A stretch of DNA of 64,000 nucleotides, taken from Musa acuminata AAA Group (Eukaryota; Streptophyta; Magnoliopsida; Zingiberales; Musaceae). Of the stretch, positions 38,575-50,645 are shown one piece after another. The position numbers were made by a program, and so were the translations under genes. The notes under the pieces are model-generated. The model saw only the letters and a program-made list of their open reading frames with translations. It did no database searches and had not been told where the DNA came from. Within the stretch, counting starts at the first letter, position 1; each line of letters starts with the position of its first letter. The stretch lies in NCBI RefSeq assembly GCF_036884655.1, contig NC_088342.1:9729501-9793500 (forward strand), read 5' to 3'.

Positions 38575-39080
38575 AGTTTAGTCGGCTGGTAAAGACGGGT
38601 CGAACCAAACCATGCAATTAATTAGCAGCTATAATATCTTTTATTTTATGATAATTATGTTTTTTAATAATCTTTATTTTTTAATTGTAATTGATCTACA
38701 TGTATAAATAATTTACTTTAAAATATTTTAACGTTAGAAGGAGGGTCAAAATATTGTTGTCTTGATGCCGTCGATTGTGAATTGACATGATTTGAACAAG
38801 GGGGTTGGAGTTGGGGAAAGTTTGACCGATGATGATTTTGAGGTGACGATTGAGCATCCGAGATGGATCTCGAGTTGAATTGAGGTGGGCTCTAGCCTCC
38901 TCGGGGTTCAGGGGTTTAGCCGAGATGGACCTTGTCTCATCGTGCATCTTATATAAGAGGTCGGCATCAAAGGGGAGGGGGGATTTCTCGACTACACCAC
39001 TCTGATAGTAAAGTTAGTTTATCCCAAAAGCTCTTGTAGAAAAGATATATATAAATAGGATACCCTATGCTTCTACAATA
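38575..39080. other. Stretch between RAD51C and the retrotransposon nest
   Basis: There is no gene. At 38740-38990 a composition change and a TATATAAG box (about 38948-38956) look like part of an LTR promoter on the plus strand, but no partner was found. Confidence 0.35.
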
Positions 39081-39084
39081 AGAT

Positions 39085-39617
39085 ATATCAGGTATGTTAT
39101 GCTATGTACCAGACCTGATATAACGCATGCTCTAAGTGTTACGAGCAAGTATCAGAGAGATCCAGGTTTGGAACACTAAAAAGTAGTAAAGTGCATCCTT
39201 AAGTACTTAAGAAGGACCAAAGATCTTTTATTGGTATATAGAGGAGGTAGTCATAAGGTTGAGGGCTACATAGACTCGACTTTTTAATTCGATATTGATG
39301 ATAACAAGTCGAACTTAGGGTATATTTTCATCATAAATGGAGTAGTAAGCTGGAAAAGTTTCAAACAAGACACTACTACTAACTCGACTACTAAGGCGGA
39401 GTACATTGCTACGATAGAAGCAATAAAGGAGGGAGTTTGGATAAAGAAGTTCATTGCAAATCTAGGAGTCATGCCGGGTAGCGAGGAGCTGATTCCCTTA
39501 TATGCGACAACAATGGGATGATTGTTCAAGTGAAATAACCTAGGTCTTCTCAGAAGTCCAAGCATGTTTTGAGGAGATTCCATTTGACCAAAAAGATCAT
39601 GGCCCGTAGTGATGTAG
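39085..39617 (+). pseudogene. Copia A: RNase H fragment, first part
   Basis: A plus-strand degenerate frame with stops and shifts. It shows the end of reverse transcriptase (MLCYVPDLI-like from the YVMLCTRPDIT motif), YLRRTKD, the EGYIDSDF-like and SWKSFKQDT-like RNase H segments and a GVWIKKFIANLGVMPGSEEL block. The same protein family as element C, but older. It is interrupted at 39617 by element B. Everything upstream of about 39085 is lost. Confidence 0.82.
39613..39617 (+). other. Target-site duplication of element B, left copy
   Basis: TGTAG immediately precedes the terminal TG of the left LTR of B. The same five bases follow the right LTR at 55018-55022. Confidence 0.9.
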
Positions 39618-40147
39618 TGTTGAATCTCGGATTTTGATGATGAAGTCAATTGTCATTTGTTATCTAATCTATATGTTGAGATAAGTGTGCATGATTAACT
39701 ACGATGAAAGTAAGATATGCAGTAGGAGTTGCGCCGGAGTCAAGACAATGATCACGTTCGAAGTTCGAGAGTTCGACGGAAGTTCGGACAGTCGTCGGAG
39801 GTTTTGCGGGAACAAATCCGAGAAGTCCATGAGCTTGCCAAAGAAGCTCGTCGGAACTCGCCAAGTGGATCGTCAAAAGTCCAGGAGTTTGCCGGAAGTC
39901 CACAGGAGCATCACCGAGGGTTCATCGGATGATCGACGGAAGTTCGCTGGAAGCTCGCCGGAAGAAGCGATTGACGCACCGGAGCAAGTTACAGTAAATG
40001 TCTTAGGAAATATCGTAGTTAGCACAATGATTAAGTTGGAAATGAGAGGTGATCCCATTAACTTAATCTTGGGGCAATTGGGCTCCTGAAAAACCCAAAT
40101 TGGGCCGAATGGATCAACCAATTGGGCTCAGTCTCCTTGCGAGACTA

Positions 40148-40415
40148 GGTGGTGCAACTGCCCCTGACAGGAGATGGCACCGCCTGAGCTCGGTCTTTGA
40201 GCTCTGACAGGAGGCGCAACCGCCTCAATCAGGCAGTGGCACCGCTTGAGCTCGGTCTTCGAGCTCTGGTAGGAGGTGCAACCGCCTTAGTCAGGCGGTG
40301 GCACCGCCTGAGCTCGATCTTCGAGCTCTGGCAGGCGATGCAACCGCCCCTGACAGGAGGTGGCACCGCCCATAGGCTCAGTCTTCGAGCTCTGCTAGGC
40401 GGTGCAACCGCCAGA
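40148..40415 (+). repeat. GC-rich palindromic minisatellite inside the LTR of B
   Basis: About four to five copies of a roughly 60-bp unit are built from GGCGGTGGCACCGCCTGAG, CTCGGTCTTCGAGCTCTG and AGGCGGTGCAACCGCC. The last is nearly self-complementary, so the unit can fold into hairpins. Sireviruses are known for palindrome-rich LTRs upstream of the TATA box, and this fits that position. Confidence 0.85.
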
Positions 40416-40472
40416 TCCCGGAATTTCGGGAATTGACAGTTTTGAGCTCCAAATTCAAACTGGGTTGGGGCC

Positions 40473-40480
40473 TATAAATA
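40473..40480 (+). promoter_or_regulatory. TATA box of the element B LTR
   Basis: TATAAATA lies in the context GGGGCC-TATAAATA-CCCCACCC, directly after the palindromic repeats. It is the probable core promoter for the retroelement transcript. Confidence 0.7.
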
Positions 40481-41295
40481 CCCCACCCTTTCAGTGCTGA
40501 TAGTGCACCTTGAAACCACCGAAATTCTGATTTTACATTGTGATTTTGTGAGCTCAAAAGTGTTGTATGAGTTGAAAGTTCTTCTTCCTCTTTTCTTCCA
40601 AGTCCTAATCTGTTAAGAGAGGAAAGGAAATTCTGTAAGGGTTGTCTCCTAAGCCCGTCAAAAGGAGTGAAACTGTAAAAGGGTGGTTGGCCTTCGCCTA
40701 TTGAAGGAAGGCCTCTAGTTGACGTCGGTGACCTCGTCGGTGGAGGAAGCCAAAAGTGGAGTAGGTCAAGATTGACCGAACCACTCTAAATCTCGGTTTG
40801 CATTTACTTTGAGCACATTATCTTTACTGCAAACCTCCTCAAAAGCTTACTGCTTTCTGCGCATATACGATTGGGTTTCAAGCTTTGCACTTTCCGAATC
40901 GGCGTTTAGACGTAAATCAGTTTTATCGTACGATCATCATATTTCAGTTTGCGTTTACGTTTTGATTTCTATTATAACTGCAATCTGCCTTTATATCCTT
41001 GCTTTAACTGCATCTCGCTTAATTAAGTGATTTACGAATCAACATTTAGACGTAAATCAGTTTTTTCGTACGAATATCATATTTCAGTTTGCGCCTACTA
41101 TCTGATTTGAACCATAATTGCAAACTACATTTATATCTTTGCTGCATCTCGCTTAATCAAAAGTTAAAGTGATTTGCGAATCGGCTTTCTTACTGAAATC
41201 ACTTTTATCGAACGAACGTAGTTTTTTTAATCGTAGAAGGTTTTTCGCTGCACTAATTCAACCCCCCCCCTCTTAGTGCTCTTGATCCTAACAAT

Positions 41296-41307
41296 TGGTA
41301 TCAGAGC
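41296..41307 (+). other. Primer-binding site of element B
   Basis: TGGTATCAGAGC lies two bases after the LTR end, complementary to the 3' end of initiator tRNA-Met. Confidence 0.92.
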
Positions 41308-41343
41308 GGGGTTAACTCTCAAACGGATTAAAACCTAAGAGAG

Positions 41344-42729
41344 ATGGCATACGCCGGAAACCAAGAGGGCCATTCTATTACACGTCCACCCATGTTCAAT
41401 GGGACGGACTACACCTATTGGAAGACCCGAATGAGGATCTTTCTTATTTCTATGGATTTTGAACTTTGGAATCTTGTCGAAAATGGATTTTCGAAGTCTT
41501 CTCTTCCAATGATCAATTGGAATAAATTGGAGAAGATGGCTTTCGCTCTTAATGCAAAGGCTATGAATGCCTTATTTTGTGCACTTGATAAAAATGAGTT
41601 CAACCATGTTTCGGTTTGTGAAACTGCATTTGATATTTGGCACACACTCGAAGTGACTCACGAAGGCACAAGTAGAGTAAAAGAGTCAAAAATCAATCTT
41701 TTGATACATTCTTTCGAACTTTTCCGGATGAAACCGAGTGAGACTATTGGCGACATGTTTACCCGTTTCACGGATGTCGTCAACGGTCTAAAAGGACTCG
41801 GAAAAAGTTTTTCAGATTTTGAGCTCGTAAATAAGATTCTAAGATCCCTTCCTAAAAGTTGGGATCCTAAAGTCACTGCTATTCAAGAGGCAAAAAATCT
41901 AAACAACTTCCCTCTTGAAGAACTAATCGGGTCATTAATGACCTACGAGATGACTTGCAAAGCTCATGAAGAGCAAGAAGACATCCTTCCAAAGAACAGG
42001 AAGGATATGACACTCAGAACTTTAGAAGACCACTTGAGAGAAAACTCAAGTGATGAGGACTATGACGATGACTTGGCACTTCTAACAAGAAAATTTTAAA
42101 AATTTATTAAAAGAAACAAGTTTAAGAATGACACAAAAAATAAACTTGAACCCAAGAAGGATCAAGTTATTTGCTACGAGTGCAAAAAGCCGGGACACTA
42201 CAAAAGTGATTGTCCCCAAGTCAAAAAGAGAACATCAAAGAAGAAGGCGCTCAAAGCAATGTGGGATGACTCGAGCGCGTTGGAAGAAGAGGAGTCCAAC
42301 ACCGAGCAAGTTGCTCATTACGCCTTAATGGCCATCGGAGAGGAGGTAACGAATTTAATAGATGCAGATTTATCATTTGATGAATTATTAAATGCCTTCC
42401 ATGACTTATTTGATGAATGCAAGATTATTAGTAGAAAATATAAATTGCTAAAAAAGGAGCATGATAGTCTTACTTGTAATTTCGATAAGTTAAAAACTGA
42501 ATATCATGATAGTTTAGGTTCATGCATAAAATGTCATGATCTAGAAACTCTCCAAAAGGAAAACTTGCTACTTAAAGACACATTGAAGAAATTCGAGGTT
42601 GGTAGCAAGTCTTTGAACATGATCCTTGCAAACAAGGGTCACGTTCCTAAAAGAAGTGGAATCGGATTTGTGAGAAGTCCTCACCAAAATCCAACCACCT
42701 TCATAAAAGGCCCCATCTTACATGTTTGA
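41344..42729 (+). pseudogene. Sirevirus-type gag of element B, one internal stop
   Basis: One frame of 462 codons is broken only by TAA at 42097-42099 (codon 252). It starts MAYAGNQEGHSITRPP-FNGTDYTYWK, the characteristic SIRE/Maximus gag start. A UBN2-type gag domain (about 60-200), an acidic segment (SSDEDYDDD), the knuckle CYECKKPGHYKSDC just after the stop, and a coiled-coil-like Lys/Glu/Leu-rich tail follow. A second, degenerate knuckle-like CNFCCKLGH lies past the terminal stop (about 42745). Protease, integrase and reverse transcriptase do not follow. Confidence 0.9.
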
Positions 42730-42739
42730 CACCAAAACA

Positions 42740-43780
42740 AATGCAACTTTTGTTGTAAACTTGGACACAAAATATATTATTATCCATTCAAGAAAATTAG
42801 TCCGAACATATTAATTTGGGTTCCTAAAGGAACCATGATAAATTCTATGCAACATGATAAAAAATGTAGATATATTTTTGAGGCACCCAAAAGCAAATGG
42901 GTACCTAAAGATCATCCTTTCTTGTAAAGACATAAAACATCATAAGCTGGGAGCAAGAAATAATATCCTGCTCTTTGGATTCTCGATATTCATGACCCGA
43001 GATCCAAAAAGAACTCGCGATGCTCTCTAGCCTAAATGACAGAAGAGGATTAGAAGATTAAAATTACAAATGCGATATAGATACAATCCTATTTGATCCC
43101 TCAGAATTGGAAACCCATGATTCTTACTTCACATATCCTTTGGATTTTCGAACCCATTGATGTCATCCGTTCGTTACTTTTGAATCCAACTATATCATGA
43201 ACTTACTAAGTTTGTCATGAACTTGCAAAGCTTACCAACTTGAACAATCTGTCACAAACATATGCACGACATTTAGAGTATGCACGTCACAAGATCTATC
43301 TTGATCATACAAAATTTCTTATCTTATAATGAAAATTCTTACGTAATTACGTAAGTAAAGTTGATTGCTCTAAATGAAAATTCTTCTCAAGTCAAAAACA
43401 TTCAAATCAGATTACACTGCAGTCAAAACAAGTGCTCACCGCCCCAGCTGGAGGTAGCACCTCCGGCTGTCACATGTTGCAAGTGGTTGCACCGCCCCAG
43501 CCAACAGTGCAACCACTCGTAATTCTGCCTCTTTTTAACCCGAGCTAGGGCCGGCGGTGGAACCGACCCCAACTCACTCCCTTCCCTTCTTTACTCTTCC
43601 AAAGCTTCGCCACCTCCATTTCACCCCTCATAGCATCCCAAATACTCCTCATTTTGAAGCAAAAGATCAACAATCTCTCCTTCTATTGAAGATCTCACTA
43701 AGGTATTCCCTATGAACCCCTTAAATTCTGTTTTTGATTCATTTACTCTTGCTCATTACTATCCTCTTAAATAGCAGTAG
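42740..43780 (+). other. Rearranged internal region of element B
   Basis: There are remnants of the usual Sirevirus gag-to-pol sequence up to about 42930, then no recognisable pol. At 43440-43530 a GC-rich patch (CACCGCCCCAGCTGGAGG, GTTGCACCGCCCCAGCC) resembles the LTR minisatellite. A polymerase-coding region of several kilobases would be expected here and is absent. Confidence 0.7.
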
Positions 43781-43782
43781 TT

Positions 43783-44892
43783 ATGGGGTCTAGAAGATCC
43801 TTAAGGGACAAAGGGAAGAGGAGATTAGTGGAAGATTTTGATCTTATCCTTTTCGATTCAAAATATCATGCTGAAAAGTTTTCCTCTTTCGAACTTAGGA
43901 GTGTCAATAAGGGAAAACATGTAGATTTAAATGAACTAAGAGACTTAGAAACAATCCAATGGTTTGCAAACTTAGATCTACTCCCTATTTTACAAATTAG
44001 TGAACCAATCTATCCAAGACTTGTTAGACTATTTTACAACAATATACAAGTAGATGAAGAAGAAAGAATGTCTACCTATCTCTTAGGACAACACATCTCC
44101 ATTACGAATAAATTCATTTGCGACATGATAGGCATTCCCCTAAAAAATAGAGGACTTTATTTTAGAGGATCATGGGATGATGAAACTGTTGGGACAACAT
44201 ATGTTGAAGCCTTAGGAACAATTTTCGCCAATCCCAACTTAGCATTTGTTCCTAAAAGTTATGAACATCTACTACCACTAAACACTAAGGTACTTTATCA
44301 TATCCTAACTAGCATCATTCTCCCTAAACAATAACATCATGATGAAGTAAACCAAATAGAATTAGGAACTTTGTATTGGATCATGAAAGGATATGACATC
44401 TGTCTTAGTTATATTATCCAGCAAAACATGTTAGAAATATCTAAGAAAGACATGATGCTTCCATATGGTGGTATAATCACTAGAATACTGAAAGCCTACG
44501 ATATTCCAATACCACCGGAAGAAGAAGTAATAAAAGTAGATAGGTTTAGCATAATAAATAAAAATCTACTTCACCGATTAAGATGTGTTTATAGAAATGG
44601 TAACTGGGTTAGAATGCCTAGAAGAACCGATCCCCCCCAACTTGAATCGAAACCGGAAACACCAGTCTTTAGGGGTACTCAATCTCCTCCGATCTGTCCC
44701 TTTGAGGAAACACATTCATTTGAGCAAGCTACTGCATCATATGTCGAAGATATTGGGATTCGGATGGACCGATTTGAACAAAGACAGGAACGACTTGAAC
44801 ATCGACAAGATCAAATCCTATCTGAGCTGCAGCAAATTCATCGACAATTTGACTCTTTATTTAGGCACTTTAATTTTCCACCTCCTGAATGA
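43783..44892 (+). pseudogene. Additional ORF of element B: 'putative plant transposon protein' type, one internal stop
   Basis: One frame of 370 codons is broken by a single TAA (44332-44334). The first half (residues about 40-180) resembles the plant-specific 'putative plant transposon protein' domain: PRLVRLFYNNI, YLLGQHISITNKFICDMIGIP and YHILTSIILP segments. The C-terminal part is Pro-rich and ends in a heptad-like Gln/Glu/Arg stretch (RFEQRQERLEHRQDQILSEL) that should form a coiled coil. Such ORFs are known as the additional or envelope-like frame of some Sireviruses, where they follow pol. Here it precedes the surviving RNase H tail. I see no clear signal peptide or membrane segment. 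Role unknown. Confidence 0.72.
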
Positions 44893-44899
44893 GCTTGTA

Positions 44900-46287
44900 T
44901 GTGAACACAATCACCTATTGTTATTGTAAACTCTTTATGTTACTCACCATGATGCCCTTTATCTTGATCCTTGATATGGTTACCTGATGTATTTATTTGT
45001 GAGCATATGTAGAGTTACAAACATCTCTCATTGTTTAATCTCGTTATTCATTGTCGAATTTTGCATTGAAACTAAATGTTTTTATAACTACTTTGAAAAC
45101 CTTATGCCTTGGTTTCCATGATAAATATGATTTGAGAAAATGATATACCAATGCAGTTGATGAGTCATGACATTGTCATGATATTATTATTGACATAACA
45201 CTAAACATCAACTAGCTGATATTTTTACAAAACCTCTAAGTGAAGAACAATTTGATTTCATAAGAAGAGAATTAGGAATGTTGATGTGTCCGAATACATA
45301 AACTTGTTGAAATTATTTTTCGGACTTTATTGATTGATTGATCAATTTCACTTAATTGCTATGATGATTTTACACAATTATATATTAAAAATTATGTGTA
45401 TGAATATAAAAATTTCCATGATGATAAGTATGTTTTGTCTTCATGATCATATTTGAAAATCAATAGCACAGTCTCGTCCGAATGCATGAAAATCTTAATT
45501 TCGTTTTCGGATCAGAGTTTCTCGATACATTATCCTCTTCCGGACTTAATAAAGCATATGTCATAACGAGTTTAATTCTCATCATTGTTGACATATGAAA
45601 TACATCTCTCATGCACCTATGTAAAGAATACTCTTTAAAGAATACTCTTTAAAGAAATGGATTTAATAAAATGATTCATAGTGTTTTTACCGACAAGGAT
45701 TCGTTTCTAATACATATCTTGATCCTTGTGAAAATAAAGCAAGATTTAATTTCATTTAAAGTAAACTAGATGGTGGAGATACGGGGTAAAAACAAAATTG
45801 ATATCTCCATGTCATGTTTGCATAATTGACTCACTATTGAAAATGACATGAACCTAGTAAAGACATCACACTTATGCTCAAAATTCGGTTATATTGTTCT
45901 CCTGGTATCACAATTACCATGCTTTTTGTTGATGACAAAGGGGGAGAAATATATGAGTATTAATGCCATGCTTGCATCACCAAGAGATATATGAATTGAT
46001 GCTATGATTGCTATAATTTACATTATGCCTTGTTTGTATCATGTCAAGATGTCAAACAAAAAATCTTACTTCGCAGTTTTACATGTTGATATCTTATAAT
46101 ATGATGAATTGCTACTATAACCATCATTCAAACTTGTAATGTAAAATTTGAAAATGAATGTCAAGCCTTGACATCATCTTCAAAGAGATACATCATGATG
46201 GGAATCATGATGGGAGTATTGATAAGTTTAAATGATTTTAACTTATCAATATGTCTTTTGAATTCAAAGTTTTTGAATTCAAGAATG
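44900..46287 (+). other. 3' internal region of element B with the last piece of pol
   Basis: At 45205-45300 a short open segment reads KHQLADIFTKPLSEEQFDF, the standard C-terminal end of Sirevirus RNase H, ending at TAA. A polypurine tract, GACAAAGGGGGAGAAAT, lies at 45934-45950. The segment between it and 46287 is noncoding. Element C begins at 46288. Confidence 0.8.
45934..45950 (+). other. Polypurine tract of element B
   Basis: GACAAAGGGGGAGAAAT is the form typical of Sirevirus tracts. The 3' LTR that should follow is represented only by its last 617 bp, beyond element C. Confidence 0.75.
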
Positions 46288-47780
46288 TGTTGGGAAATCT
46301 TGGGGCGACATCACATGCGCAGCGGAAGAACAAGAAAACAAAATCTCCGATTCCCAAAAAGATGTTCGTCGTCGTGCGAAGATTAGTGCGCAAAAATCCG
46401 CGAAACATGAAACTGCGTATAGAGTAGATTGTGTTACCTAGGGAGGTCGTATATCCCTGTTTCCTTGTAGATCCTTAGGAGAGGGTGAAGGAGGTCAAGC
46501 GTCCTCCTCTCTAGCGGTGATCCACACAGCAGGGTTGCGACGACGCTCCTCAAGACTCCAGGCCTGCTTTGAGGTGGAGAGGAAGAGGAGAATAGGAAAG
46601 GCAAGCAAAGGCTCTAGCCTATGAGGCTCTGAATCCATCCTATTTATAGAGGTCCCCTGTCAAACCCTAATGGGTCCTCCCCTAGTGGGTATTGGATCTG
46701 CATCCAATAAGACAAGGGCTCCGTCGGATATCTCATATCTGAACCTCTACTCATCGCAATGCCTACCATATGTGTGTGACCCTCTAGGCCCAATATCGAG
46801 CTGGCCGTGAGTCATACCTGTTAGAACTCCTTCTAACTCAGTGAATTATTATCTCTGTAATAATTCACTTTACTCATCGACTACGAAAGTACTAGGCCAC
46901 TACGCCATAGTCCCCAAACGATACAGGGGAATCCAATCCATTGGACCTGTCTGTCCTCAGTTACCGTGTACCTATAATCCCTCATCCATCTAATATCCCA
47001 GAGACCGTATATCGAGCATGGTGTTGTCAGACCCATACGGTTTCTACTCGAGTCTCGCTCTAATCGGATTCTCCCGGAGAACTCTTTCTCTCTCAACCCG
47101 AATGACCCTGGCCAGGGATTTGTCTGAGCAAGAACACATGAGATATTCCTCTCATGACGCCGAGAGTGGATGATCCTCTATCGACACTCAATAGCCTTCG
47201 TAAGGTCGACTACCACTACCAATGACCAGCTGTACTAGATCTGGGACAGCCAAACCTATAAGTCTGGTATCAAAGAGTGGAGCACTCATACAGGACATCC
47301 TTGGTGTCTCAAGTCTAAGGACCAGATACACCACTAGGACTATGGAATCACTGTCTGACAATAAGGCATCATCAACCATCCAGCATTCCGTAAGCGGATC
47401 AATCAGTGAACTCATTCTCCAATGAGCACTTGTACTGTATCCCTAGTGTCCCTACACGAGCAGCTATGAGACCAGCTGCATCCATCATATGGACGGGTAT
47501 ACAGCACACCAGTCTATCTGGTTATCACGATGTCCCTCTCGAGTAACCTATGACCGGGATTATTTAGGATATGCGTTTAAAGGTGAATCGATCTCATTAT
47601 CGTGATCTCATCACGATCCGATTCTCATTGCACAAATCCAAGGACATCACAATGTATGTATGCATTTATGCAATAGTTATAAAGTGATATACGCCAAAAT
47701 ATAATAAGCAAAAATATTCTGTATCAAGTCACACATGCCATCACTCACGTGATTGGCTTGCTGGGCACCTATGACTAGCA
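46288..47780 (-). repeat. 3' LTR of element C
   Basis: This 1493-bp LTR is bounded by TGTTGGG on the left and TGACTAGCA on the right, the latter abutting the polypurine tract. A TATA box (CTATAAATAG on the minus strand, about 46640-46650) marks its promoter. The ORF-like frames inside (for example 46881-47096 and 47188-47415) recur in the other LTR and are not genes. Confidence 0.88.
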
Positions 47781-47795
47781 ATCTCCCACTTGACC
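47781..47795 (-). other. Polypurine tract of element C
   Basis: On the minus strand, GGTCAAGTGGGAGAT lies directly before the 3' LTR. Confidence 0.8.
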
Positions 47796-47888
47796 TAAAG
47801 CCAATCACCTATGTGTCTGATCCCCATCAGACCCCTGTGACGCTCAAAGACAATATGAGACAACGGCTTTGTCAGTGGATCTGCAATG

Positions 47889-50420
47889 TTATCTTCGGAT
47901 GGAACTCTTTCCACTGCTACATCTCCTCGGGTTACGATCTCTCTGATAAGTTGGAACCTCAGAACACTTCTGATGAGACCCAGGTTCCCTTATTTGAGTA
48001 ATCGTCCCATAGTTGTCGTAATACAAGGAGATCAGCTCCTCGCTACCCGGCACGACTCCCAAATCTGTGATGAACTTTTTCACCCAGACTCCCTTCTTTG
48101 CTGCATCTGATGCAGCAATGTACTCGGCCTCTGTGGTCGAGTTAGCAGTGGTATCTTGCTTAGAACTCTTCCAGCACACTGCTCCTCCATTCAAGGTGTA
48201 CACATACCCTGAATTCGACTTGCTATCATCGACATCAGAGTGAAAACTTGAGTCTGTGTAGCCTTCAATCTTAAGGCTATTACCTCAATATACTAGTAAA
48301 AGATCCTTAGTCCTTCTCAAGTACTTAAGGATACACTTTACTGCTTTCCAGTGCTCCAAGCCTGGATCCGCCTGATACCTGCTCGTGACACTCAGAGCAT
48401 GCGTTATATCAGGCCTAGTACATAGCATGACATACATGATAGACCCTATTGCTGAGACATAAGGTATCATATTCATGTTTGCCCTTTCTTCTGGAGTCTT
48501 TGGGGACATACTCGTAGAAAGCGATATCCCATGTCTCATCGGTATGAGACCTCTCTTGGAATTTTCCATGCCAAACCTTTTGACAATGGTTTCTATGTAC
48601 CTGGATGGGGACAAGCCAAGCATCCTTTTGGATCTATCTCTATAGATTCTAATCCCCAAGATATAGGATGCTTCCCCTAAGTCCTTCATGGAGAAGTGTC
48701 TAGATAACCAAGCCTTTACTGTGGATAGCATTCCTACGTCATTCCCAATGATGAGGATGTCATCCACATATAACACCAAAAAGGTGATAGCGCTCCCACT
48801 TACCTTTATGTATACACAAGGCTCATCTTCGTTCTTAACGAAGTCATAAGATCTGATTGCCTCATCAAATATTATGTTCCAACTTCGGGAAGCTTGCTTT
48901 AGTCCATAAATGGATCTAAGCAACCTACACACCTTATCTGGGCAGTTCTTGGACACGAATCCCTCAGGTTGCATCATATACACCTCCTCCTCGAGGTTCC
49001 CATTGAGGAATGCGGTTTTCACATCCATCTGCCAGATCTCATAATCATAGTGTGCTGCAATAGCCAATAGAATTCTGATGGATTTTAGCATTGCTACGGG
49101 TAAGAAGGTTTCGTCGTAGTCAATACCTTGCCTTTGATGATACCCCTTAGCCACTAGCCTTGCTTTATAGGTCTCTACCTTTCCATCTACTCCGATCTTT
49201 TTCTTAAAGATCCACTTGCAACCGATGGGTACAATACCTTCGGGCGCATCAACTAGGTTCCAAACCTTATTGGAGTACATAGAATCCATCTCAGAATTCA
49301 TGGCTTCTTGCCACTTCCCGGAGTCTATACTCATAATAGCCTCTTCGTAGGTTTGAGGATCAATATCCTCTACATCCTCTCTTCTAATATGTCCCACATA
49401 TCTCTCAGGAGGATGAGATACTCTATCAGACCTGCGTAAAGTTGAAACTTGTGTATTAGGTACCTGAACAGATTCGGGCTGTAGAGTGGTGCTTGAGCTT
49501 GGTTCTCCAACCTCGCTCAATTCTATCATTCTCCCACTGTCTCCGCCAAGAATGTGTTCCTTCTCAAGGAACACTGCTCTCTTAGCTACAAAGACCTTTT
49601 GGTCCTCGGGATGATAGAAATAATATCTACAAGTTTCCTTGGGGTATCCCACAAATTTGCATCGCTCTGTCCTTGATTCTAACTTATCGGGGTTGTGTCT
49701 TTTAACATGGGCAGGGCAGCCCCAAATCTTAACAACCTTAAGATCAGGCTTCTTCCCTTTCCATATCTTATATGGTGTAGACACTACCGACTTAGTTGGA
49801 ACTCTGTTCAGAAGGTAAGCTGCGGTTTCTAGGGCATATCCCCAGAATGAGATGGGTAGGTCAGCAAAACTCATCATGGACCGTACCATATCTAATAACG
49901 TACGATTTCTCCTTTCAGAGATACCATTGAGCTGAGGTGTGTAAGGAGGTGTCCATTGGGATAATATTCCATGGTCCTTGAGGAACTGAGTAAACTCTGT
50001 ACTTAAGTACTCACCTCCTCGATCTAATCGAAGAGTTTTGATAGTCTTTCCAGTCTGGTTCTCCACCTCATTCTTATACTCTCTGAATTTCTCAAATGCC
50101 TCGGACTTGTACTTCATTAAGTACACATATCCATACCTTGAGAAATCATCAGTAAATGTAATGAAGTAGGAGTAACCTCCAATGGCATGAGTTGACATGG
50201 GTCCACATACATCACTATGTATAAGTTCCAACAACTCAGTGACTCTCTCTCCAGTTCCACTAAATGGAGAGTTGGTCAGTTTTCCACGAATGCAAGGCTC
50301 ACAAGTTGTATATGACACATAGTCGAATGGATCTAGATATCAATCATTTAGCAACTTTTGAATCCTTCTTTCATGGATGTGACCTAGCCTACAATGCCAC
50401 AGGTATGCACTGTTCAACTC
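47889..50420 (-). pseudogene. pol of element C: integrase, reverse transcriptase, RNase H
   Basis: The main frame, 50318-48285, is 677 codons long. It includes the pre-integrase zinc region (upstream part LWHCRLGHIHERR at about 50350-50400, before a stop), the integrase core with all three acidic residues (HSDVCGP, LDRGGEY, NGISERRNRT), the reverse transcriptase with QMDVKTAFLNGNLEEEVYM and the YVDD box, and the CTRPDIT segment. A TGA at 48285-48287 cuts it before RNase H, which continues in 48284-47889 (EAEYIAASDAAKKG) and then frameshifts. Catalytic residues look intact, so loss of function is through stops only. Confidence 0.92.
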
Positions 50421-50645
50421 ATCTCGTTTCCTTTTGGACACATACATTCATGATATATGGAGTAGTGTCTTGCATAAACAAACCTTTATGCAATATTCCT
50501 CTCGTCAATCTCCCCTTGGCTTTGCTAGAATTTACAATAAATTGTAGATGTGATAAGCAATATTGGTATCCAATACCAATGCACTATCACAAAAATCTAA
50601 CAATTGGAGATTGATCATGAATGTACCTGAAGCTTCTCCAAGCTT

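Larger units (their letters stand above)
39618..41293 (+). repeat. 5' LTR of Sirevirus-like element B
   Basis: This 1676-bp LTR begins TGTTGAATC and ends CCTAACA. It contains a GC-rich minisatellite (about 40150-40415), a TATA box (TATAAATA at 40473-40480) followed by the presumed transcription start region, and a poly-C stretch near the end. The right boundary is fixed by the primer-binding site two bases further on. Confidence 0.9.

Noticed and set aside
43783..44892. Reading this ORF as a host gene
   Set aside because: It lies inside the boundaries of element B (LTR, primer site, polypurine tract, target duplication) and resembles a transposon-associated domain.
46881..47415. Small ORFs repeated almost identically at 53501-54035
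   Set aside because: Both sets lie inside the two LTRs of element C; they are noncoding LTR sequence.
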